Shown in pieces: positions 36,176-42,923 of a DNA stretch of 42,923 nt; the stretch's first letter is position 1, and each line of letters opens with the position of its first letter. The DNA lies in the NCBI GenBank assembly GCA_030705825.1, contig JAUZPR010000013.1:1-42923 (forward strand). Reading direction: 5' to 3'. A model generated the notes under the pieces. The model saw only the letters and a list, made by a program, of their open reading frames with translations, searched no databases and had not been told where the DNA came from. Position numbers and translations under genes: made by a program. The DNA comes from Bacillota bacterium (GTDB lineage: Bacteria; Bacillota; Clostridia; Acetivibrionales; JANLFN01).

Positions 36176-38245
36176 ATGCCCAGGCAGTACAGTTTGGAAA
36201 ATACCAGAAACATCGGTATCATGGCACATATAGATGCCGGAAAAACAACCACTACTGAACGTATTCTGTTTTATACAGGAAGATTGCATAAGATGGGAGA
36301 GGTTCATGAAGGCGCTGCAACGATGGACTGGATGGAACAAGAGCAGGAAAGAGGTATCACAATTACTTCAGCTGCCACTACTGCAGAATGGAAAGGCAAT
36401 AGAATCAATATTATTGATACGCCGGGGCACGTTGACTTCACGGTTGAAGTTGAAAGGTCACTTCGCGTTCTCGATGGTTCAGTAACAGTTTTCTGTGCAA
36501 AGGGAGGCGTTGAACCCCAGTCTGAAACCGTATGGAGACAGGCTGACAATTATAATGTTCCCCGACTTGCATATGTAAATAAAATGGACATTATGGGTGC
36601 AGATTTTTATAACTGTATACAAATGATGAAGGATAGACTTAAAGCAAATGCTGTTCCGATTCAGTTGCCCATAGGAAAAGAGGATAATTTTCAGGGTATA
36701 GTGGATATTGTAACCCTCAAGGCTTTTTTCTTCAAAGACGATCTTGGGAAAATTATTGAAGAAGGGCCTATACCTGACGATATGAAAGAAATGGTTAAAG
36801 AATATCGTAATGGTTTACTCGAAGCTGTTGCTGAACTAGATGAAGAATTAATGATGAAATACCTTGAAGGCGAAGAACTTACCGAGGAAGAAATACGTGA
36901 AGGTATCAGAAAGGCTACTATAGCTGTTAAGATGATTCCGGTAACATGCGGTTCATCATACAGAAACAAGGGTGTACAACAGCTGCTTAACGCAGTTATT
37001 GATTACATGCCTTCACCGCTTGATGTTCCACCTATAAAGGGTGTTTCACCTGACGATGCTGATGAGGAATTGGAAAGACCTGCAGATGATGACGGACCAT
37101 TCTCAGCTTTGGCTTTCAAAATTATGGCAGACCCTTATGTTGGAAAGCTTTGCTTCTTTAGAGTATATTCCGGTAAATTAAGTAACGGTTCCTATATTCT
37201 TAACTCTACAAAGAACAAGAGAGAGAGAGTAGGAAGAATACTTCAGATGCATGCAAACCACAGGGAAGAAATAGAGATGGTTTACTCAGGTGATATCGCT
37301 GCTGCAGTAGGATTGAAGGATACAACTACCGGAGATACCCTCTGCGATGATACCAATCCTGTAATTCTTGAGTCTATGGAATTCCCGGAACCGGTTATTC
37401 ATGTTGCAATTGAACCAAAAACAAAAGCAGGACAGGAAAAAATGGGTCTTGCACTTGCAAAACTGGCTGAAGAGGATCCGACTTTTAAAACTCACACAGA
37501 TCCTGAAACAGGTCAAACAATTATTGCGGGTATGGGAGAACTGCATCTTGAAATAATTGTAGACCGTATGATGAGGGAATTCAAGGTTGAGGCCAATGTC
37601 GGTAAACCTCAGGTTTCATATAAGGAAACCATACGTAAGGCTGTTAAGGCAGAAGGTAAATTTGTAAGACAATCAGGTGGTAGAGGACAATACGGACATT
37701 GCTGGATCGAACTGGAACCACAGGAACCAGGTACAGGTTTCATCTTTGAAAACAAGATTGTTGGAGGAGTTATTCCGAAAGAGTATATTCCTGCAATAGA
37801 AGCCGGTATAGAGGATGCTATGAACAATGGCGTACTTGGCGGATATCAGGTGCTTGATATAAAAGCAAGACTTGTAGACGGTTCGTACCACGAAGTTGAC
37901 TCTTCAGAGATGGCATTCAAAATTGCAGGATCCATGGCTTTCAAGGAAGGCTGCCGCAAGGCCGACCCAACATTACTCGAACCTATTATGAGAGTTGATG
38001 TTGTTGTACCTGAAGAATACATGGGTGATGTAATGGGTGATTTGAACTCAAGAAGAGGCAGAATTGAAGGAATGGAGGCAAGGGCAGGTGCTCAGGTAAT
38101 AACTGCGCATGTTCCTTTGGCTGAAATGTTCGGATATGCAACCGATCTTCGTTCAAAAACCCAGGGTAGAGGAGTTTACTCAATGCAGTTCGGCCACTAT
38201 GACGAGGTTCCGAGAAGCATTCAGGAAACCGTCTTAAAGAAATAA
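36176..38245 (+). CDS. fusA: Elongation factor G
   Basis: EF-G drives ribosome translocation and, with RRF, recycling. The 689-residue GTPase has P-loop AHIDAGKT (17-24), switch [27 protein letters not shown], then domain II and domains III-V with [14 protein letters not shown] and the C-terminal [16 protein letters not shown]. It is full length. ATG 36176 follows AAAGGAGG at 7-base spacing; the longer frame from 36116 runs through the repeat element. No clear terminator follows; instead a 415-base structured spacer leads to tuf. Confidence 0.98.
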   Translation: MPRQYSLENTRNIGIMAHIDAGKTTTTERILFYTGRLHKMGEVHEGAATMDWMEQEQERGITITSAATTAEWKGNRINIIDTPGHVDFTVEVERSLRVLDGSVTVFCAKGGVEPQSETVWRQADNYNVPRLAYVNKMDIMGADFYNCIQMMKDRLKANAVPIQLPIGKEDNFQGIVDIVTLKAFFFKDDLGKIIEEGPIPDDMKEMVKEYRNGLLEAVAELDEELMMKYLEGEELTEEEIREGIRKATIAVKMIPVTCGSSYRNKGVQQLLNAVIDYMPSPLDVPPIKGVSPDDADEELERPADDDGPFSALAFKIMADPYVGKLCFFRVYSGKLSNGSYILNSTKNKRERVGRILQMHANHREEIEMVYSGDIAAAVGLKDTTTGDTLCDDTNPVILESMEFPEPVIHVAIEPKTKAGQEKMGLALAKLAEEDPTFKTHTDPETGQTIIAGMGELHLEIIVDRMMREFKVEANVGKPQVSYKETIRKAVKAEGKFVRQSGGRGQYGHCWIELEPQEPGTGFIFENKIVGGVIPKEYIPAIEAGIEDAMNNGVLGGYQVLDIKARLVDGSYHEVDSSEMAFKIAGSMAFKEGCRKADPTLLEPIMRVDVVVPEEYMGDVMGDLNSRRGRIEGMEARAGAQVITAHVPLAEMFGYATDLRSKTQGRGVYSMQFGHYDEVPRSIQETVLKK

Positions 38246-38660
38246 TTATATCTTTCGAATGTATTATGCAGTATATTGCAATAATGCAAATATATGTGTA
38301 AAATATTCATGGACTGTAAACTTTTGCAATGGCTGTACATATACAGTTTTGTGCAGCCATAGCTTCAGTTGCAGGAAATAAGTTAAAAATATTTCCTGCA
38401 GTTATATAAGTTGAACTAAGATTTTAATATTAATTATGTCCCTAAGGCCGGACATAATAGAATTTTCAATGAACTTAGTACAACTTATTACAGATGTAAT
38501 AAAATGAAGTAAAAACTAAATTGATGCTATTTGCATTTGGCTTTAGAAATGCAAATATTGTATAAGAAATTTACTTCATTTTATCTAGATCAAAAATAAA
38601 ATAATTAATAAATCTACTTTATCAGTATTGCTTACTGAAAAAAAGGAGGAGAATTTAATA
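38246..38660 (+). other. Structured spacer between fusA and tuf
   Basis: There is no open frame. At least five dyads follow one another. TTGCA/TGCAA is at 38276-38289. ATGGCTG/CAGCCAT is at 38329-38360. TGCAGGAAATA/TATTTCCTGCA is at 38370-38400. A two-layer dyad spans 38406-38488. Another two-layer dyad with 15-bp outer and 10-bp inner arms spans 38499-38584. None ends in a good T run. A TTGTAT-17-TTATCT pair (38558-38586) could be a weak promoter for tuf. Confidence 0.65.
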
Positions 38661-39863
38661 ATGGCAAAAGCTAAATATGAAAGAAGTAAACCCCACGTAA
38701 ATATCGGTACTATAGGTCACGTTGACCACGGTAAGACTACTTTGACAGCAGCCATCACTAAGGTATTGGGTTTTCAGGGTAAAGCAGAATTCATGGCATA
38801 TGACATGATAGATAAAGCTCCTGAAGAAAGAGAAAGAGGTATTACTATTAATACCGCTCACGTTGAATACCAGACAGAAAACAGACACTATGCTCACGTT
38901 GACTGCCCAGGCCATGCCGACTATGTTAAGAACATGATTACAGGTGCAGCTCAGATGGATGGTGCTATACTCGTTGTTTCCGCAGCTGACGGCCCGATGC
39001 CCCAGACAAGAGAACATATTCTTTTGGCTGGTCAGGTTGGTGTACCATACATAGTTGTTTTCTTAAACAAGTGTGATATGGTTGATGATGAAGAACTAAT
39101 AGAATTAGTTGAGATGGAGCTCAGAGAATTACTCAGTTCATATGACTTCAACGGAGATGAAACTCCGATAGTTAGAGGTTCTGCACTTAAGGCTCTGGAA
39201 TGTACTTCAAAAGATACAAGCGCTCCTGAGTACAAGTGTATATTTGATCTGATGGACGTTGTTGATAAGTATATTCCAACTCCTGAAAGAGCAACAGACA
39301 AGCCTTTCATACTCCCAGTCGAAGATGTATTCTCCATCACCGGCCGTGGTACAGTTGCTACAGGTAGGGTTGAAAGAGGAGTAGTTAAGGTAGGAGACGA
39401 AGTTGAAATAGTTGGTTTGATGGATGCTCCAAGAAAGACTGTTGTTACCGGAGTTGAAATGTTCAGAAAGCTTCTTGATCAGGCAGTTGCAGGTGATAAC
39501 ATTGGTGTTCTCTTAAGAGGCATCCAGAGAAATGAAGTTGAAAGAGGACAGGTTCTTGCTAAACCAGGTTCCATTAAGCCTCACACTCATTTCAAGAGCC
39601 AGGTTTACGTTCTGACTAAAGAAGAAGGCGGAAGACATACTCCTTTCTTCAATGGTTACAGACCTCAGTTCTATTTCAGAACTACAGACGTTACAGGTGT
39701 TGCAGAACTTCCTCAGGGAACTGAAATGTGCATGCCTGGTGACCATATCGGAATGACTATCAAGCTCATAACTCCAATAGCTATGGAAGCTGGTTTGAAG
39801 TTCGCTATCCGTGAAGGTGGAAGAACAGTTGGTTCAGGTTCCGTTACAGAAATAATTGAATAA
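38661..39863 (+). CDS. tuf: Elongation factor Tu
   Basis: EF-Tu delivers aminoacyl-tRNA to the ribosome. The 400-residue GTPase has P-loop GHVDHGKT (19-26), switch [13 protein letters not shown], switch [19 protein letters not shown], and domain [19 protein letters not shown]. The start ATG 38661 follows AAAAGGAGGAG; an upstream in-frame ATG at 38628 precedes that site and is rejected. A strong terminator follows. Confidence 0.98.
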   Translation: MAKAKYERSKPHVNIGTIGHVDHGKTTLTAAITKVLGFQGKAEFMAYDMIDKAPEERERGITINTAHVEYQTENRHYAHVDCPGHADYVKNMITGAAQMDGAILVVSAADGPMPQTREHILLAGQVGVPYIVVFLNKCDMVDDEELIELVEMELRELLSSYDFNGDETPIVRGSALKALECTSKDTSAPEYKCIFDLMDVVDKYIPTPERATDKPFILPVEDVFSITGRGTVATGRVERGVVKVGDEVEIVGLMDAPRKTVVTGVEMFRKLLDQAVAGDNIGVLLRGIQRNEVERGQVLAKPGSIKPHTHFKSQVYVLTKEEGGRHTPFFNGYRPQFYFRTTDVTGVAELPQGTEMCMPGDHIGMTIKLITPIAMEAGLKFAIREGGRTVGSGSVTEIIE

Positions 39864-39878
39864 TTTCAATTAAACCAT

Positions 39879-39916
39879 AAAGGCCGGTATTTAATACCGG
39901 CCTTTAGTTATTTTTA
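39879..39916 (+). terminator. Intrinsic terminator of tuf
   Basis: Perfect AAAGGCCGGTAT (39879-39890) and ATACCGGCCTTT (39894-39905) stem with a three-base loop and a broken T run. Confidence 0.9.
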
Positions 39917-39955
39917 GTGATGAAATTTATATTTGGATAATTACATTCTTGATCA

Positions 39956-39989
39956 TTGTAGGGAACGGTGGGGGCACCGTTCCCTACAA
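39956..39989. repeat. Palindromic hairpin between tuf and bioY (REP/MITE-like)
   Basis: TTGTAGGGAACGGTG (39956-39970) is the perfect complement of CACCGTTCCCTACAA (39975-39989) around GGGG. It is GC-rich in an AT-rich spacer, has no T tract on either strand, and lies between convergent genes that do not need it (tuf has its own terminator). TGTAGGG...CCCTACA palindromes recall interspersed hairpins in many genomes. Confidence 0.7.
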
Positions 39990-40050
39990 AACCCAATTAA
40001 TATTTAATTTCAGGATGGGGCTGCTATTCTGTTAATTTATGAATCTTTTT

Positions 40051-40605
40051 TTACGAAACCTGTATCAATCCTGCCTTTATCAATGCCAGACGTACCTGAT
40101 ATCCAACTATGGACGCCAGAAGCAGCTTAAATGCATCTGCCGGAATAAACAGCAGCATACCGTTAAAAGCAGAAACCAGGCCGATTTTTGTCGTTAATGA
40201 AAGCCAGACTGTTCCAATCACATAGCATACGGCAAGTCCTGCAAGCATTATGCCAAATATCTTGACTATGCTAATTTTCTTTATACTTTCCATTGCATAA
40301 CCTATAATAAAAGCAACTGCCGGAAAGCTGAGCAGAAAGCCTCCCAGAGGACCGGCCATTACAGCAAATCCGGACTGACCGCCTGCAAATACTGGAAGTC
40401 CTATTATACCCAGCAAAATATACACTACCTGGGAATATGCGCCGCATTTGCTTCCCAATATTACTGCCGATAAAAAAACTATAAAAGTTTGCAGTGTAAA
40501 TGGAACTGCCGGTAGTATCGGATTGTTGACGGACAAAGGTGATAAAACTGCGGTAATTGCAGCAAAAAATCCAATTAAAACAATTTCCTTAACAGATAGC
40601 TTCAT
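40051..40605 (-). CDS. bioY: Biotin transporter substrate-binding component BioY
   Basis: BioY is the membrane S-component that captures biotin for an ECF transporter, or acts alone. The 184-residue protein has about six helices, with the family blocks VPFTLQTFIVFLSAVILGSKCGAYSQVVYILLGIIGLPVFAGG and GPLGGFLLSFPAVAFIIGY, and the C-terminal FIPADAFKLLLASIVG. ATG 40605 follows GGAGG at 4-base spacing. It is a single gene with its own promoter and a BirA-type operator, so biotin should repress it. No bioB or ECF module genes are in the window. Confidence 0.95.
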   Translation of the reverse strand: MKLSVKEIVLIGFFAAITAVLSPLSVNNPILPAVPFTLQTFIVFLSAVILGSKCGAYSQVVYILLGIIGLPVFAGGQSGFAVMAGPLGGFLLSFPAVAFIIGYAMESIKKISIVKIFGIMLAGLAVCYVIGTVWLSLTTKIGLVSAFNGMLLFIPADAFKLLLASIVGYQVRLALIKAGLIQVS

Positions 40606-40615
40606 GTATCCTCCA

Positions 40616-40647
40616 TTGTAAACCAATATCACTAAACAAGTTTACAA
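40616..40647 (-). promoter_or_regulatory. BirA (biotin repressor) operator of bioY
   Basis: TTGTAAAC (40616-40623) and GTTTACAA (40640-40647) form a perfect 8-bp dyad with a 16-base spacer, the half-site and layout of BirA boxes in E. coli and Firmicutes. It covers the predicted transcription start of bioY. Confidence 0.85.
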
Positions 40648-40650
40648 ATA

Positions 40651-40679
40651 AATATAATATATGTGGCATGATATGTCAA
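40651..40679 (-). promoter_or_regulatory. Promoter of bioY
   Basis: Reading the minus strand, TTGACA (40679-40674), 17-base spacer, TATATT (40656-40651). The start point would fall near 40645, inside the BirA operator. Confidence 0.75.
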
Positions 40680-40803
40680 TATTAATATGTAGTAACCCAC
40701 GAATCTATCCTGACTGAAGGGCAGCGGAGGGGATCCCTTATAGAGGGTGAGTGAGGCGAAGGCGTTAAAAACAATGCTATTATTAAGGAAATAGGGTTTT
40801 GAT

Positions 40804-40832
40804 TTGTAAAATATCATGTAAATTGATATAAT
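40804..40832 (+). promoter_or_regulatory. Promoter of the rhomboid-like gene
   Basis: TTGTAA (40804-40809), 17-base spacer, TATAAT (40827-40832) with an extended TGA before the -10. Confidence 0.65.
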
Positions 40833-40873
40833 CACATTTAGTAAAATTAATACAGTTAGAGGAGTGCAGTAGA

Positions 40874-41677
40874 GTGAAGTGGCTTGACAGGCTGGAAAGA
40901 AAATTCGGACGTTTTGCGATAAAAGGATTGATGTATTATATTGTAATACTGAACGCTGTTGTATTTTTGCTTATGCATATTGATAATCAAAAGGCCTACA
41001 CTATTTTAGATAAATTGATGCTCGATCCGAGTCGTGTTTTACACGGTGAGGTATGGAGGATATTCTCTTTTGTTTTAATACCACCTGACACAAGTTCACC
41101 GTTCTGGATAATATTTGTACTCTATTTTTACTATATGATTGGAACTGCCTTGGAACATGAATGGGGCAGTTTTAAATTCAATGTATATTATCTAATAGGA
41201 ATTCTTGTAACAGCAGCAGCATCCTTTATTACAGGTATTGGAAGTACGGCACTTTACCTTAATTTATCGCTCTTTCTCGCTTTTGCATATATATATCCAA
41301 ATTACGAGATTCTTCTCTTTTTCATATTACCTGTCAAGGTAAAATACCTGGCTTGGATTGAAGTCGGTTATGTCGTATATGCAGTTATTACAGAACCGTT
41401 ATATATGAAAATAGCCGCTATTGTATCACTTCTCAACTTTGTTATCTTCTTTGGCAAGGCTATTATAACTCATACTTCGGTAAAAAGGTCATCCTATTAT
41501 AACAGGAGCAGGTTTAATGCAAATATTCCCAAAAACTTTACTTTGCATAAATGTGTTATTTGTGGTGTGACCGAAAAAGAGAATCCGAAAATGGAATTCA
41601 GATACTGCAATGACTGTGAAGGCGATTATGAATATTGTATGGATCATCTATACACCCATCAGCATGTAAAAAAATAA
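40874..41677 (+). CDS. Rhomboid-like membrane protein with C-terminal zinc-ribbon-like region
   Basis: A 267-residue protein with about six membrane helices over residues 18-195. VLHGEVWRIFSFVLIP and IGTALEHEWGSFKFNVYYLIG are the rhomboid-type L1-loop WR motif and helix 2-3 pattern. Where active rhomboid proteases have GxSG in helix 4, this protein reads LYLNLSLFLAF, so the catalytic motif looks lost and it is probably a pseudoprotease. After the membrane part, CVIC (Cys227, Cys230) and CNDC (Cys245, Cys248), followed by CMDH, suggest a metal-binding ribbon in the cytoplasm. The start is GTG 40874 with GAGGAG 9 bases upstream, and it has its own promoter. The function is unknown. Confidence 0.82.
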   Translation: MKWLDRLERKFGRFAIKGLMYYIVILNAVVFLLMHIDNQKAYTILDKLMLDPSRVLHGEVWRIFSFVLIPPDTSSPFWIIFVLYFYYMIGTALEHEWGSFKFNVYYLIGILVTAAASFITGIGSTALYLNLSLFLAFAYIYPNYEILLFFILPVKVKYLAWIEVGYVVYAVITEPLYMKIAAIVSLLNFVIFFGKAIITHTSVKRSSYYNRSRFNANIPKNFTLHKCVICGVTEKENPKMEFRYCNDCEGDYEYCMDHLYTHQHVKK

Positions 41678-41692
41678 ACCACCTATAAATAT

Positions 41693-41832
41693 GTCAGTTC
41701 TCCAAGCAGCGAATCAGCTGCAACTTCAATTGAGGACAAACTGCCAGTATGCAGGAGATAATGGCTTCTTCTTCGGAATTACCAGGAATGGCTGTTGAAT
41801 TAAAAGAGATAACTCAGAACTTTATAGTTTAG
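41693..41832 (+). pseudogene. Decayed C-terminus of a methyl-accepting chemotaxis protein
   Basis: Two short stretches in different frames resemble the end of a chemoreceptor. SSESAATS (41705-41728) recalls the SEESAATSEELS methylation-region motif, and SSSELPGMAVELKEITQNF ending at the TAG 41830-41832 recalls the usual EELSGQAVELKEM..F end. A frame change separates them; no upstream signalling domain, start codon or ribosome site exists. It is best read as a gene relic, identified by eye only. Confidence 0.45.
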
Positions 41833-41921
41833 AATAGTTTTTTAGGGGAAAATATACACTAGCTTATAAGATAATTCTGTTATACTTAAAATAAATCCAT
41901 TGTGAAAGCGAGGAAATAAAA

Positions 41922-42923
41922 TTGCTTAACGTTAAAGGTCAAATTTACTGGACAGGAATAAAGGACTGGGAATTAAGACGTTTCCATGGGCATGAGCTTT
42001 CAACCCATAGGGGTTCTACATATAATTCATATATTATAAAAGACGAAAAAACCGTATTGGTAGACACGGTATGGGATCCTTACAAGGAACATTTTGTTGA
42101 AGAACTTGAACGGGATGTAGGACTTAAGAATATTGATGCCATTGTCATAAACCACAACGAGCCTGATCATGGCGGAAGTCTGGGCTATCTCATGTCTAAG
42201 ATTCCGGGAACACCAATTTACTGTACCAAAAATGGTGCTGAAATAATTAAAAGGCACTTTCACCAGGATTGGAATTTTAATATTGTTAAAACCGGAGACA
42301 CCTTGAAGATAGGAAAATATGAACTGCTTTTTATTGAAATGCAGATGATACACTGGCCGGATAGTATGATGACTTATGTAAAAGGAGAAAATGTTCTGCT
42401 ATCAAATGATGCATTTGGACAGCATTATGCTCCAAAGTCACTTTTTAATGATGAAGTTGATACATGTGAACTCTATCAGGAGGCAATAAAATATTTTGCA
42501 AACATTCTGACACCCTATATTCCCTTAATAATAAAAAAGATTGACCAGTTTAGGAGCTTGAATCTTCAGGTAGACATAATTGCGCCGAGCCACGGTGTTA
42601 TCTGGAGGGAAAATCCGCTTCAGATAGTGGACAAGTATTATGAATGGTGCAATAAATATGATGAAGGTAATGTTATTATAGTATATGATACTATGTATAA
42701 TGCAACAAAGAGTATGGCTGAAGCCATAGCTCAAGGGATTCAGGAAGAAGGAATTCAGATCAAGCTATTCAATTCATCTCTAACAGATCAGAGTGATTTG
42801 CTTACCGAACTGTTTAAGGCAAAAGGAATAGTTATAGGCAGCTGTACTGTGAATAATACTGTTTTACGTTCAATAGCTGCACTTTTGGACGAAATAAAAG
42901 GGCATAAATTAAAAAACAAATTC
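41922..42923 (+). CDS. Flavodiiron protein, FprA type (cut by window end)
   Basis: An A-type flavoprotein that reduces O2 or NO with electrons from rubredoxin or similar donors, a protective enzyme of anaerobes. The visible 334 residues hold the beta-lactamase-like diiron domain with ligands His78, Glu80, Asp82 and His83 (HNEPDH), His144 (IHWPD), Asp163 (SNDAFG) and His224 (APSHG). The start of the flavodoxin domain follows, with the FMN phosphate loop DTMYNAT from Asp256. All six or seven metal ligands are intact, so the enzyme should be active. The start is TTG 41922, with CGAGGA about 7 bases upstream. The last 60-70 residues lie beyond the window. O2 versus NO preference cannot be told. 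Confidence 0.95.
   Translation, partial: MLNVKGQIYWTGIKDWELRRFHGHELSTHRGSTYNSYIIKDEKTVLVDTVWDPYKEHFVEELERDVGLKNIDAIVINHNEPDHGGSLGYLMSKIPGTPIYCTKNGAEIIKRHFHQDWNFNIVKTGDTLKIGKYELLFIEMQMIHWPDSMMTYVKGENVLLSNDAFGQHYAPKSLFNDEVDTCELYQEAIKYFANILTPYIPLIIKKIDQFRSLNLQVDIIAPSHGVIWRENPLQIVDKYYEWCNKYDEGNVIIVYDTMYNATKSMAEAIAQGIQEEGIQIKLFNSSLTDQSDLLTELFKAKGIVIGSCTVNNTVLRSIAALLDEIKGHKLKNKF

Overview
The window reads as a chromosome segment of a low-GC, spore-forming, anaerobic member of the Clostridia. Supporting signs are AT-rich spacers, AGGAGG-type ribosome binding sites, many TTG/GTG starts, the sporulation genes spoIIR, cwlD and ytaF, a flavodiiron protein, and the Firmicutes order rpmG-secE-nusG-rplKA-rplJL-rpoBC-ybxF-rpsL-rpsG-fusA-tuf. 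A Ruminiclostridium-like relative is my guess from general appearance, not a computed placement. No rRNA, tRNA, CRISPR array, intact insertion sequence or prophage was seen.

Layout. 1-6.04 kb (+): tail of an unknown gene, pyrG, spoIIR, an MgtC-like membrane protein, a half-size EamA transporter and a fold-type-I basic amino-acid decarboxylase. 6.3-7.8 kb (-): cwlD and ytaF, both of sporulation type. 7.9-10.6 kb (+): a SERCA-like Ca2+ ATPase. 11.0-15.6 kb (+): a four-gene ABC-2/GldG/DUF4340 operon. 15.7-18.8 kb (+): YkvI-like, DUF5711-like and CvpA membrane proteins. 19.0-22.5 kb (+): ilvD and ilvB for branched-chain amino acids, with no ilvN in view. 22.7-39.9 kb (+): the translation and transcription supercluster. 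40.0-42.9 kb: bioY (-) with a BirA-type operator, a rhomboid-like protein with a C-terminal zinc-ribbon-like region (+), a decayed chemoreceptor tail (+), and a flavodiiron protein cut by the window edge (+).

Regulation that can be read directly includes sigma-A type promoters for pyrG, rpmG-secE-nusG, rplJL, rpoBC, ybxF, bioY and the rhomboid-like gene. An L10-leader attenuator precedes rplJ, a BirA box covers the bioY start point, and there are clear intrinsic terminators after most units.

The least expected content is between genes. Six spacers (near 18.0, 20.7, 24.3, 25.4, 34.85 and 36.1 kb) carry degenerate arrays, mostly of 7-base units. Four of them are mirrored: a purine/T-rich left arm and a complementary A/pyrimidine-rich right arm next to the downstream gene. 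The unit sequence differs at each site while the architecture is kept. The fusA-tuf spacer holds a chain of stacked and nested perfect dyads, including arms of 15, 11, 10 and 9 bp. Other unexplained structured spacers lie 3' of pyrG, 3' of the EamA gene, between rplA and rplJ, and between rpsL and rpsG. A separate 15-bp palindromic hairpin lies between tuf and bioY.
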